Notes under the pieces: generated by a model
The model's input: the letters and a program-made list of their open reading frames with translations, nothing else
What the model was told of the DNA's origin: nothing
Databases searched by the model: none
Source: Nocardia grenadensis NBRC 108939
GTDB lineage: Bacteria; Actinomycetota; Actinomycetes; Mycobacteriales; Mycobacteriaceae
Reading direction: 5' to 3'
NCBI RefSeq assembly: GCF_001613445.1
Contig: NZ_BDCJ01000009.1
Location: forward strand, 124,001 to 188,000
Length of the DNA stretch: 64,000 bases
In this document: positions 27,049 through 35,051 of the stretch, in pieces
How positions within the stretch are numbered: the stretch's first letter is position 1
Layout: every line of letters starts with the position of its first letter
Translations under genes and position numbers: made by a program

Positions 27049-27855
27049 ATGAACCGTCCTGTCACCGCTGAGATTCCGAACGGTCCCGTGGAGGTACCCG
27101 AGGTGGTCGAGGCGCTCGCCGGTGCCGACACGATAACCCCGGTGTGGCGTAATGAACTCGGAGGTCTGACGTTCCGCCTGGAAGGTGAGGTGATCAGGTA
27201 CGCCAAATGGGTTGCCGCGGGCACACCGGAGATTGATCTGCTCGGTGAGGCGGAGCGGCTGGGCTGGGCGCGGCAGTGGGTGACCGTGCCCCGAGTCCTC
27301 GAGCACGGGGCCGACGACGAGGGCGCGTGGTTGGTCACGGCGGAAGTGGCCGGACGCTCCGCGGTGGAGCCCCGGTGGGTCGCGGAACCGGCGACAGCGG
27401 CGGCCGCGATCGGCGCGGGGTTGCGCCTGCTGCACGACCGCCTACCCGTCGACCGATGCCCGTTCGAGTGGAGTGTCGGAACACGACTCGTGCGCGCCGA
27501 TGAGCGGATCGCCGAAGGGCTGGGACCGGCCGACCGGTCGCCCGAGTATCGGCAGCTGAACGTGGCGGAAGCCCGGGCACGCATCGGCGACCCGCCCACG
27601 GTCGACCGGCTCGTCGTCTGCCACGGTGACGCGTGCGTTCCGAACACGTTGTTACACGACGACGGCGGGTTCGCCGCGCATGTGGATCTCGGCTCGCTGG
27701 GAGTGGGCGACCGGTGGGCCGACCTCGCGGTCGCGGCATGGAGTACCGAGTGGAATTACGGCCCGGGATACGACGGGATCCTGTACGAGGCGTACGGGGT
27801 CGAGCCGGACCCCGAGCGCATCGATTACTACCGCCTGCTGTGGGATATGGCCTGA
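27049..27855 (+). CDS. APH(3')-like aminoglycoside phosphotransferase
   Basis: A 268-residue kinase of the APH fold. The catalytic loop VCHGDACVPNTLL (HGDxxxPN, base Asp) and the metal-binding segment HVDLGSLGVGDRWADLAVA (VDLG in the place of IDxGR) are intact. The end, PDPERIDYYRLLWDM, closely follows the APH(3') pattern (PDxxRIxFYRLLDE). Length equals that of APH(3') enzymes (about 265). These kinases phosphorylate the 3'-OH of kanamycin-type drugs. Whether this one confers resistance or acts on another substrate is not visible. The ATG follows ggaaggcacgattaccgg, a weak site. It converges on the second kinase. Confidence 0.85.
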   Translation: MNRPVTAEIPNGPVEVPEVVEALAGADTITPVWRNELGGLTFRLEGEVIRYAKWVAAGTPEIDLLGEAERLGWARQWVTVPRVLEHGADDEGAWLVTAEVAGRSAVEPRWVAEPATAAAAIGAGLRLLHDRLPVDRCPFEWSVGTRLVRADERIAEGLGPADRSPEYRQLNVAEARARIGDPPTVDRLVVCHGDACVPNTLLHDDGGFAAHVDLGSLGVGDRWADLAVAAWSTEWNYGPGYDGILYEAYGVEPDPERIDYYRLLWDMA

Positions 27856-27877
27856 ACATCCGTGCGCCGAGACCGAT

Positions 27878-27892
27878 GAGACCGCTGGTCTC
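27878..27892. terminator. short hairpin between convergent kinases
   Basis: GAGACC-gct-GGTCTC is a perfect 6-bp hairpin in the 58-base gap between the two convergent phosphotransferase genes, with a further GAGACC copy just upstream that could pair alternatively. It is short, with no T-tract, so it is a modest terminator candidate. Confidence 0.4.
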
Positions 27893-27913
27893 GCGGTCCG
27901 GTCCGGCTCCTCC

Positions 27914-28732
27914 TCATCCCCAGGTGAGGGGGTCGAGGTGCAGGTAGAAGTCCAAGCGGTCCCGGTCCAGGACGAGGCCGTACCTGTCCGCGAACAGGGT
28001 GTCCGCGGCCAGCGCCTGTGCCTCGTCCTCCCACGTTTCTCGCGAGTTGGCGAGTAGGAGCGCCAGATCGGCATAACGATCGGCCGACCCGAGACGGCCC
28101 AGGTCGATGAATCCGGATACCTTCAGCGTTTCGGGGTCCACGACGATATTGGGCAGGCACAGGTCTCCGTGACAGACGACCGCGTCCACAGCCTCCCGGG
28201 CCCGCATCCGCGCGATCTCGGGTTCGAGGCGGGCCAGCAGCTCTTCGGGCGGCGTGTGCTGCTGCTCGACGGGAAGGAACTCCGGGTTCACGGCATCGCG
28301 GCCGACGACATCACGTGCCACGGCGACCATCGTGTCGAGGCCACGGTCGAACGGGCATCGTCGCGCCGGTAGGCCGTGCAGCCCGCGCACCGCGGCGGCG
28401 ATGTGTGGCCAGGCGGCGTGGAGGTCCGCCGCCGATAGTCGATCCGCGGAAACGCCGGGGACGGCACTGGTCACCAGCAGTGCTCCCGCCTGGCCGGAGT
28501 GCCATTCGAGCACCCGCGGGCCCGGCACGCGCTGGTCGGCCAGCCACTCCACCCGGTCGTGCTCCGCCTTCAGAACGGCGGCGTCCGCGGCCGGAACGCA
28601 TTTGGCGTATCGGGTGGCATCCGCGTTGCGGAAGACTGTGGCGCCCGACTCGCCGGTGGTGACAGGTGACCAGTCTTCGATGCGGTATCCCGCACTCACC
28701 ATTAATGTTCGCAGGTCGTGGCCGTCACTCAT
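27914..28732 (-). CDS. APH(3'')-I family aminoglycoside phosphotransferase (StrA-like)
   Basis: A 272-residue kinase that closely follows the streptomycin 3''-phosphotransferase pattern. It has TGESGATVFRNAD near the N-terminus, DAVNPEFLPVEQQHTPP in the middle, the catalytic VCHGDLCLPNIVVDPETLK, then IDLGRLGSADRYADLALLL, and it ends in FYLHLDPLTWG, the exact terminal motif of StrA/APH(3'')-Ib (267 aa). These enzymes inactivate streptomycin. Chromosomal members exist in rapidly growing mycobacteria. The ATG opening MSDGHDL has no good ribosome site, but a TATAGT box ends six or seven bases before it, so the mRNA may be leaderless. Confidence 0.9.
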   Translation of the reverse strand: MSDGHDLRTLMVSAGYRIEDWSPVTTGESGATVFRNADATRYAKCVPAADAAVLKAEHDRVEWLADQRVPGPRVLEWHSGQAGALLVTSAVPGVSADRLSAADLHAAWPHIAAAVRGLHGLPARRCPFDRGLDTMVAVARDVVGRDAVNPEFLPVEQQHTPPEELLARLEPEIARMRAREAVDAVVCHGDLCLPNIVVDPETLKVSGFIDLGRLGSADRYADLALLLANSRETWEDEAQALAADTLFADRYGLVLDRDRLDFYLHLDPLTWG

Positions 28733-28845
28733 TCCGGCCACTATAACCAGCCCGACTCCGCGCTCGTCCGCCCGAAGGCGGCGTCCGGACCTTGTCTCGG
28801 AGTCGCCCCTCACGGTGGATGTCCTGTGGCGGCGCGGATCGGGCG

Positions 28846-29451
28846 TTACGCGGGCCGCGCCCGTTCGAACGCTGCCACGATCGTCGATTTGTTCCGGTCG
28901 CAGATATCGTCTCCCGGGCTCGATGGCCGTTCGGTCAGGTACTTATCGGAGGGGATGATGTTGATTCCGATATTGCCACCCGTCTTTTCGGCGAACACGG
29001 TGCAGCCTTTTCCGGTCCAGGCGTTCACGGCGACCCGCAGGCCGATCGCGTCGCCGAAGGCCCGTGATTGTGCGTCTTCACCCCATGCCGGGATCGGCTC
29101 GTGCATCCAGCTCACCGAGACCAGCCCCGCTGTTTCCGTACCCCAATTGCAGGATTCCGCAACCACTCGGCCGGTCTTGTCGTTGATCGTGCGTTGCGGG
29201 GCCAGGCCCGGGGCGCCGAGGATATCCGCCACTTCGTCCGATGTCAGCAAGGCACAAACATCCAGGCCCGAGACCGGGCTCACGCTCGGCGCGGCAGCTG
29301 TTGTGGAGTTCGCCGCGCTTGCTGGGCTCGTCGCCGGTGGGGTAGTGGGTGAGGTGTCGTTATCGGCGCTGGAGCATCCCGCTCCGGCGAGTAGGACCGC
29401 GACCGCGACCGGAGCGATCGCGGCAAGATGCCTTCGGGTGAATCTCGGCAA
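28846..29451 (-). CDS. DUF3558 lipoprotein
   Basis: A 201-residue lipoprotein. The start is taken at TTG, six bases after aaagga, giving MPRFTRRHLAAIAPVAVAVL and the lipobox LAGAGC, followed by a Ser/Thr/Pro/Ala spacer. The mature part carries the DUF3558 pattern: DVCALLTSDEVADILGAPG, an early cysteine, then SCNWGTETAGLVSVSW, and a late cysteine pair (GKGCTVF, DDICDRN). The family is characteristic of mycolic-acid actinobacteria and has no known function. In-frame starts further upstream would put a long basic tail before the signal peptide. It lies 113 bases upstream of nothing co-directional except the APH(3'') gene downstream. Confidence 0.82.
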   Translation of the reverse strand: MPRFTRRHLAAIAPVAVAVLLAGAGCSSADNDTSPTTPPATSPASAANSTTAAAPSVSPVSGLDVCALLTSDEVADILGAPGLAPQRTINDKTGRVVAESCNWGTETAGLVSVSWMHEPIPAWGEDAQSRAFGDAIGLRVAVNAWTGKGCTVFAEKTGGNIGINIIPSDKYLTERPSSPGDDICDRNKSTIVAAFERARPA

Positions 29452-29528
29452 GCCAGTTCCTTTACGAGTCGGGATAGAGACAGTATCGCCGCCGCAGCCG
29501 CCGTTGGCCGCGACCGCGCGTTCCACGC

Positions 29529-29753
29529 ACCATCAGATCTCCGGCGCTGACCGTACCGACCCTGGTGATCCCGGGTATCGACCACCGGCATCCCACACAG
29601 TTCGCCGAGGAGTTCGCCGGAGTGCTCCAGAACAGCCGCCTGCAACGCGATGTGTTCTCCGACCTAATCGGTTCCGCAGACGATCCGGCCGCCGCACCGG
29701 CGCCCGCGATCCGGGAATTCCTCGGAGACGCTCTCGGTCGCTTCCCACTGTGA
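29529..29753 (+). pseudogene. 3' remnant of an alpha/beta hydrolase gene
   Basis: One open frame encodes PALTVPTLVIPGIDHRHPTQ and continues AEEFAGVLQNSRL to a C-terminal REFLGDALGRFPL. 'VPTLVIPGxDHxHP' plus a final helix ending in REFL is the C-terminal third of many alpha/beta hydrolases (the strand and catalytic His region). No nucleophile elbow or N-terminal part exists upstream, where the DUF3558 gene promoter lies. This looks like a decayed or truncated copy. An internal ATG reading is possible but would make no complete fold. Confidence 0.5.
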
Positions 29754-29773
29754 CGGGAGAGCGCCCGGCTGTG

Positions 29774-30340
29774 TCAGTCGCCTTTCGCCTCGTAGCGCAG
29801 CAGGACCGTGCCGCCCGGGAAGGTGCGGTTCTCCAACAGGCGCAGCGATATCCATGACGGCAGTGTCGGGAAGAACGGCGTGCCGCCGCCCACTGCGGTG
29901 GGCGTGAGCATGATCCGGTACTCGTCCACCAGTCCGGCCCGCACGATCGGTGCGGCCGGCGTCGCGCCGGCCACCTCCAGCCTGCCGTCGGTTTCGGCTT
30001 TCAGTTTCTTCACCATCTCGACCGGGTCGCCGCGTTCCAGACGGGAGTTCCAGTCGACCGACTCCAGCGTGCGTGAGAACACGACTTTGGGCATATCGCG
30101 CCAGATGCGGGCGAAATCGACAGTCCGCGGGGTGGCGTCCGGAGCCTGGTCGGCGGTCGGCCAGTACGCGGACATCAGTTCATAGAGCCGCCGCCCGTAG
30201 AACGCCAGGGCGGTCTCCCGCTCGAAGTCGTTCCAGTACTGGAGGAGCTCATCGCTCGGATCGGACCAGTCGAGATTGCCTTGCGCGTCGGCGATGTACC
30301 CGTCCACCGAGACGTTGAAGCCATAGATGAGAGTGCCCAT
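29774..30340 (-). CDS. RibD C-terminal/dihydrofolate reductase-like protein
   Basis: A 188-residue protein of the DHFR-like RibD_C family (YwjB/YyaP group). It starts MGTLIYGFNVSVDGYIADAQ and contains FYGRRLYELMSAYWPT, MPKVVFSRTLESVDWNSRL, the NADPH-loop-like LEVAGATPAAPIVRAGLVDEY and LTPTAVGGGTPFFP. Fold members reduce pteridine- or pyrimidine-like compounds with NADPH. The physiological substrate here is unknown. The ATG gives the normal family N-terminus. Longer upstream readings are not protein-like. Confidence 0.9.
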   Translation of the reverse strand: MGTLIYGFNVSVDGYIADAQGNLDWSDPSDELLQYWNDFERETALAFYGRRLYELMSAYWPTADQAPDATPRTVDFARIWRDMPKVVFSRTLESVDWNSRLERGDPVEMVKKLKAETDGRLEVAGATPAAPIVRAGLVDEYRIMLTPTAVGGGTPFFPTLPSWISLRLLENRTFPGGTVLLRYEAKGD

Positions 30341-30737
30341 GGAGATCAGACTGCTCCGGAGGACAAAACTAATCGCGACGCCACACGGGATTTGTCGATT
30401 CCTTGTAGAGAGGGCCGGCGCCGGGGCCTCCTGCAAAGATCTGATCTTGTCAGGTGTGCGCGCGGCAGCACCCTCCGCCGGTGCGCTCTTCACTGTTGCG
30501 AGGTGGATATCAGCTTCAGGAGATTCTGGGAGATGATCGGGTTGGCGGCCACGGGACCGGAGTTTGTGGATGGTGCCGTCGGAATCGGTCACCAGGGCAT
30601 CGCTACCGCGGGCTATGAGCACTCCGGCTGTCATCTCCCATTTAGGCCCCGGGGCGGTGACTCCGGCTCGCTGCCTGCGTCGCCCCGACCCCGCTTCGGA
30701 GCCAACGCATCGTGGCAGGACAGCGCGGTCCGGCGGG
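30341..30737. other. intergenic stretch, no confident gene
   Basis: This lies upstream of the RibD-like gene. On the minus strand a short frame (opening MTAGVLIARGSDALVTDSDG) has fair codon bias for about 35 codons but no placed ribosome site and no end. It may be the relic of a small gene. Nothing else is visible. Confidence 0.4.
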
Positions 30738-30872
30738 TCACTCGTCGTCGCGGTGCGGGTTGCCTTCGTTGTCCGGAGCATTGCGGGTACTCGGAGTCTG
30801 CCCCTTCAACCACCGGAACCCGACCACCACGGCGACCAGTATCGCGATCGCGAGAATGACGAGAAGTTCCAT
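30738..30872 (-). CDS. 44-residue single-helix membrane protein
   Basis: It opens MELLVILAIAILVAVVVGFR (one helix, residues 2-18), then a polar tail ending PHRDDE. Codons are strongly GC-biased in the third position, and the helix-plus-acidic-tail layout is coherent. The ribosome site (cgcaggt) is weak. The function is unknown. It could be a small membrane-associated stress or accessory protein. It is on the same strand as, and 60 bases downstream of, the decarboxylase gene. Confidence 0.55.
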   Translation of the reverse strand: MELLVILAIAILVAVVVGFRWLKGQTPSTRNAPDNEGNPHRDDE

Positions 30873-30932
30873 ACCTGCGCGCCTACCCGGGTCCGGCGGC
30901 TTCAACCAGCGTGTTGTCGCGGGCCGGTGCGC

Positions 30933-32393
30933 TCACGCCACGACGCGGACCGTTTTGAGCTCCGGGTCGGTGGCATCGGGGATGTTCAGCCCGATCTCAT
31001 GGCCGGTGCGCAGATAGTCCAGCACCCCCTGGTCGAGGCGTTCCCCGGGCACCACCACGGAAATACCGGGTGGATAGGGCGTGAGCTGTTCGGCCGCGAC
31101 CCGGCCGGCTGCCGCCGCCACGGGCACCATCTCGGTGGAGCCGAAGAACGCGTCGCGGGGCGGTATCGCGGTGTCCAGCTGCAGTTCGTGCGGTGTGGGG
31201 AGATCGAGATCCTGCGGGGGATTCGCGTCGGTCAGCTGGGCCCGCCAATCGCCGATCGCCTCGATGAGCATATCGGCCGTCTCGTCGTCGTCGGCGTAGG
31301 ACATGGTCGCGAGGGTCCGCCGATGATCGCTGAGGCCCATATCGATCAAGCGTTCCCGGCGCAGCCAGTCCTCGGCGTCGTAGCCGGTGGCACCGGTCCC
31401 GGAGACATCCAGCAGCACCTGGAGCCGATCCAGATCGTGCGAGGCCTCCGCGCCGAGCAGTTCGTTCTCCATGACCTGGATGCCGGGGATACTGTTCAGC
31501 TCGGCCCGGGTGCGGCGCGCGGTGCGCAGCGCGGCATCGAGCAGATCGTATCCGCGCTCGACCATTTGGCGGCGCCATCCGTCCAGTGCCGAATAGATCA
31601 GCACATTCGGGCTCGTGGTCATGAGCAGATCGACGCAGTGGCGCAGGCGGACCGGATCCACCAGGTCACCCTGCACGTGGAAGACCGAGCTCTGTTCGAA
31701 CCCGCCGCCCATTTTGTGCACGCTCACCACACAGATATCGGCGCCCACATCCATCGCCCAGGTCGGCAGGTCGGGGTGGAAGGGCAGATGGGCGCCCCAG
31801 GCCTCGTCCACGATGAGGGGTTTGCCGCGTTCGTGGCATACCCGGGCGATCCACGCGATATCGGCGCAGGTCCCGTACGGGCTGGGACTGACGATCAGCG
31901 CGCCTGCCGCGTCCGGGTATTTCTCCCACGCCTGACGGACCTGCTCCGGTGACGGCGGATGCGACAGATGGCGTTCGGCATCCCAGCGCGGGGTGATCCA
32001 GCGCGGCAGCACACCCGAGAAGATGAGCCCGGCCACGATCGATTTGTGGCTGTCGCGGGCCACCAGCAAGCCGTTGTCGCTACCGCCCGCAACGGCCATC
32101 ATGGCCGCCTTCACCGACAGCGAGCTGCCACAGGTGGCGAAGAAGGTCTGGTCCGCGCCCACCGCGTCGGCCATCAGCTCCTCGGCGCGGGACAGGTAGC
32201 CACCGCGGGCCAAGCGGTCGTCGACGCCCGGGGCGGCCAGCACATCGGCGCGGAACGCGTCCGCGCCGATGATCGCCGCCACCCTTTCGTCCACGCCACG
32301 CCCCCGGCGATGCCCCGGGGGCGTGAAGCCGTACCGGCCGAGCCGCTGATATTCGCCGAGCGCGTCGAGCAACGGCGCTCGTGAGTGGTCCAT
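30933..32393 (-). CDS. Orn/Lys/Arg decarboxylase-family PLP enzyme
   Basis: A 486-residue fold-type I decarboxylase. It shows the N-terminal FTPPGHRRGRGVD, the ATCGSSLSVKAAMMAV cofactor-phosphate region, LVARDSHKSIVAGLIFSG, the aspartate in PLIVDEAWGAHLPFHP and the PLP lysine in VVSVHKMGGGFEQSS (near residue 227). The C-terminal domain has LTPYPPGISVVVPGERL. It lacks the long N-terminal wing domain of E. coli LdcI/CadA and matches the ~480-residue Gram-positive SpeA/YaaO type. Product (cadaverine, agmatine, putrescine) cannot be decided. The ATG opening MDHSRAPLL is preferred. A GTG upstream would overlap the previous gene by 11 bases. Confidence 0.92.
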   Translation of the reverse strand: MDHSRAPLLDALGEYQRLGRYGFTPPGHRRGRGVDERVAAIIGADAFRADVLAAPGVDDRLARGGYLSRAEELMADAVGADQTFFATCGSSLSVKAAMMAVAGGSDNGLLVARDSHKSIVAGLIFSGVLPRWITPRWDAERHLSHPPSPEQVRQAWEKYPDAAGALIVSPSPYGTCADIAWIARVCHERGKPLIVDEAWGAHLPFHPDLPTWAMDVGADICVVSVHKMGGGFEQSSVFHVQGDLVDPVRLRHCVDLLMTTSPNVLIYSALDGWRRQMVERGYDLLDAALRTARRTRAELNSIPGIQVMENELLGAEASHDLDRLQVLLDVSGTGATGYDAEDWLRRERLIDMGLSDHRRTLATMSYADDDETADMLIEAIGDWRAQLTDANPPQDLDLPTPHELQLDTAIPPRDAFFGSTEMVPVAAAAGRVAAEQLTPYPPGISVVVPGERLDQGVLDYLRTGHEIGLNIPDATDPELKTVRVVA

Positions 32394-32400
32394 GCGGCGC

Positions 32401-32724
32401 TCAGTGGCCACGTGGCTCGCGCAGGGTCGCGCCTTCTTCGAGTTTGACGCGGCGGTGTTCGGCGACCACGATCAGCCCGCCGGCGATCAGGCAGATCACG
32501 CCGATGATTCCGGCGATCACCGCCCAGCCGGCGAAGCCGTAACCGGCGGCGGTGAGGGTCAGCGCCACCAGGACGATGCCGATGGCGCCGAGAATGATGC
32601 CCGGCCAGTTGCGGCGGTCTTCGATGGTTTCTCCGGCGTGCGAACGGGTCGTCCGTGCGTTGTCGGGGAAACGATGCTCACTCGGGGGATGGCTCGGATT
32701 CGGATCGTTGTTTCCGGCGACCAT
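32401..32724 (-). CDS. UsfY-like two-helix membrane protein
   Basis: A 107-residue protein. A polar N-terminus leads to DNARTTRSHAGETIEDRRNW and then two helices (PGIILGAIGIVLVALTLTA and AVIAGIIGVICLIAGGLIVV), ending EHRRVKLEEG. The 'ARTTR-HAGE...NWPG' motif and 'EHRRV' after the second helix match mycobacterial UsfY proteins, which lie beside sigF/usfX there. No sigF homologue is near here. The role is unknown and stress linkage is inference. The second ATG is eight bases after aggaagg, and the first ATG is only two bases from it. Confidence 0.75.
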   Translation of the reverse strand: MVAGNNDPNPSHPPSEHRFPDNARTTRSHAGETIEDRRNWPGIILGAIGIVLVALTLTAAGYGFAGWAVIAGIIGVICLIAGGLIVVAEHRRVKLEEGATLREPRGH

Positions 32725-32823
32725 GGTCATGTCCTTCCTGTCGAGCCTGCGACCAGGGACGTTGCCCCGAATACCCGCTGAACGGCGGTTGAATCACCGG
32801 CGCGGGGGCGGGCCTTGTCCCAT

Positions 32824-33105
32824 TCACTCGGCCGGGAAAGGGGGCGGCGGGACCGGGTGCCCGGGGTCGGGGAGGGGTGGGCGGTCCGGCGCCGGCCCGG
32901 GTGCGGGCGGTTCGGGTGGTACCGGCGGTGGCTCCGGGGACGGGCCGGGGACGGGCGGTTGTGGCTCCGGCGACGGGCTCGGGACCGGCGGTTGCGGCTC
33001 CCGGGGCCGGGGTTCGGGCGGGGGAGTGCGCAGCGGCGGCGTGGGTTCGGGATCCGGCGCCGGATGCGGTTCCGGAAAGGGACGCTGTGGGTCGGTGGCG
33101 CGCAT
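32824..33105 (-). CDS. proline-rich repeat protein
   Basis: A 93-residue protein that is more than one third proline. It starts MRATDPQRPFPEPHPAPDPE and contains near-repeats of the unit EPQPPVPxPSP (about residues 37-60), then PPPVPPEPPAPGPAPD. It has no signal peptide or hydrophobic helix. The ATG is ten bases after caggag. Low-complexity Pro-rich frames can arise by chance in GC-rich DNA, so the existence call depends on the ribosome site and on the repeat structure. Function is unknown. Confidence 0.45.
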   Translation of the reverse strand: MRATDPQRPFPEPHPAPDPEPTPPLRTPPPEPRPREPQPPVPSPSPEPQPPVPGPSPEPPPVPPEPPAPGPAPDRPPLPDPGHPVPPPPFPAE

Positions 33106-33313
33106 GGTGATCGTGCTCCTGTCGCGGGTGCTGGGGCCGGTCGCGCGACGCGGTTTCCGGCTGCCCACCCGCGATACCCGCCGCGGGCCGGGCGAATCAG
33201 CGTGCGGGAGTAATCCGCGCGTCGTGGCGGGACGACGGTCGACGTCGGGACCGCACCGGGTGACTATGCTGCGAGGGCATCGCCCGAGTACCGATCCGTC
33301 TCGAAAGGTCTCC

Positions 33314-33781
33314 ATGCCGCGAATCGCGACCTCCACCATCGTCGACAAGGCCGACCTGCTGGCATTCCTCGGTTCGCGCCATCACGGCGTGCTGGTCACC
33401 ACCCGCGCCGACGGCCGCCCGCAGATGTCACCGGTGACCTGTGGACTGGATCCGCAGGGCCGGATCGTTGTATCCACCTACCCGAGCCGGGCCAAGACCC
33501 GCAATATCCGCCGCGAACCGCAGGTGTCGATCTGTGTCCTCTCCGACGAGTTCGACGACGCCTATGTGCAGGTGGACGGCCGAGCCGAGATACTCGATAT
33601 GCCGGAGGCGCTCGACGGTCTGGTCGACTACTTCCGCGGTATCGCCGGTGAGCACCCGGACTGGGACGAATACCGGGCCGCGATGGCGCGCCAGGGCAAA
33701 TCGCTCATCCGCATCGATATCGAGCGCTGGGGGCCGATCGCCACGGGCGGCTTCCCACCCGAGGTCGATACCGCCGGCTGA
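33314..33781 (+). CDS. PPOX-class F420-dependent oxidoreductase-like protein
   Basis: A 155-residue split-barrel flavin/F420-binding protein. It has VDKADLLAFLGSRHHGVLVT, TRADGRPQMSPVTCGLDPQG, VVSTYPSRAKTRNIRREPQV and VQVDGRAEILDM, the standard order for TIGR03618-like PPOX proteins that bind F420 or FMN/heme breakdown products. The substrate is unknown. The ATG follows gaaaggtctcc. It is isolated on the plus strand between the Pro-rich and glycerate kinase genes. Confidence 0.9.
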   Translation: MPRIATSTIVDKADLLAFLGSRHHGVLVTTRADGRPQMSPVTCGLDPQGRIVVSTYPSRAKTRNIRREPQVSICVLSDEFDDAYVQVDGRAEILDMPEALDGLVDYFRGIAGEHPDWDEYRAAMARQGKSLIRIDIERWGPIATGGFPPEVDTAG

Positions 33782-33845
33782 ACGCCGGCCCGGGGGCCGC
33801 GCCCGCCCCTCCGGACTTCGCGGGTCGTTCGGGGCGGTCCTGCCG

Positions 33846-34811
33846 TCAGGGCGCGGCGGTGCCGATCCGTCGTCCCGCCGCCCGCATGGCCCCGGTGTCG
33901 GAGGCCACGATGACCTCGGCGAAACGAGACCGGTAGTCACCCAGATCGTCACCGACCGAACCCACCACCGCGTACACCGGGGTGGTGCCGGCCCGCCCGA
34001 GAATCGCCGAGATGATCTTGCCGGCCCGGGTCTGCCCGTCCAGCCGCCCTTCTCCGACGACGATCGTGCTCGCCTGCGCGGCCAGGGTGTCGAAACCAGC
34101 GCTGTCGAGCACGTAGTCCGCGCCGGAGCGTAATTCGGCCCCGTACTGTGCCCACATGCCGCCGGAGAATCCTCCGGCGGCTCCGGTCGCGTCGACTCCG
34201 GACGGATCGCGGGGCAGGGTACGCGCGGTTTCGGCGAGCCGCCGAGTCAACAGTTCGACAGTGGCCGGGTCGGCGCCCTTCTGTGGTCCGAACACCCGGG
34301 CCGCGTCCACATAGCGGGTGGTGACATCGGTGAGCACGGTGATCGAAGCCCCGCCGAGACCGCCGGCGTCCTCGATGGCCGCGATCGCTCCCACACCACC
34401 GTCGGTGGTGGCCGATCCGCCCGCGGTGACCACGATCCGCCACGCCCCGCGCCGCACCGCCGCGGCGATGAGCATGCCGGTGCCGTAGGTGTTCGCGGCG
34501 ACCGGATCGCGCGGACCGCTGTGCGCAGTGGCGATACCGCTGGCTGCGGCGATCTCGATCACCGCCACGCCGTCGTCGGACAACCCGAAGGTGGCCTCAC
34601 CGGGGACACCCCACGGATTGCGGGCCGCGACCGTCACCGGGTGGAGGCCCAGCGGCCCGGTGAGTGCGGCGAGGGTGCCTTCACCGCCGTCGGCGACCGG
34701 GAGGCGTACCGCGGTCGCGCCTGTTTCCTCGGCGCCCCCGGCGATGGCGTCGGCGACCTCGGCGGCGGTGTAGGTGCCTTTGAAGCTGTCGGGACAGACC
34801 AGGATCGTCAC
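33846..34811 (-). CDS. glycerate kinase (GarK/GlxK type)
   Basis: A 321-residue glycerate 2-kinase. It has the N-terminal MTILVCPDSFKGTYTAAEVA and the motif LPVADGGEGTLAAL. AVIEIAAASGIATA and VTAGGSATTDGGVGAI follow (the family's glycine-rich loop), then VLTDVTTRYVDAARVFGPQKGA and STIVVGEGRLDGQTRAGKI. All are hallmarks of PF02595. The enzyme phosphorylates D-glycerate with ATP to 2-phosphoglycerate. The fragment between TDV and FGPQKGA usually begins with C(N)PL in other family members and reads TRYVDAARV here. The start is a GTG without a strong ribosome site. Confidence 0.93.
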   Translation of the reverse strand: MTILVCPDSFKGTYTAAEVADAIAGGAEETGATAVRLPVADGGEGTLAALTGPLGLHPVTVAARNPWGVPGEATFGLSDDGVAVIEIAAASGIATAHSGPRDPVAANTYGTGMLIAAAVRRGAWRIVVTAGGSATTDGGVGAIAAIEDAGGLGGASITVLTDVTTRYVDAARVFGPQKGADPATVELLTRRLAETARTLPRDPSGVDATGAAGGFSGGMWAQYGAELRSGADYVLDSAGFDTLAAQASTIVVGEGRLDGQTRAGKIISAILGRAGTTPVYAVVGSVGDDLGDYRSRFAEVIVASDTGAMRAAGRRIGTAAP

Positions 34812-35051
34812 GCGGTCACCGCGCGGACCCGGACGAGCGCCCGAGTCCCGGAGTACGGTGTCGGTCGCACCCGATGGCGGCCGCCACCGTAATCCGGTTT
34901 CCATCGTGCCGGAGCCGCGGTCGTCGGCCGGGCCGCAACGTGCACATCCTCATGCCGCCCGACTCTAGCGCTCGTCGGCGGTCACGGTGGGGCCCGGTGG
35001 ACCGGGCATCCGGGGCCGCGATTCCGGAGATCGTCGCGGCCCCGACCCTGG

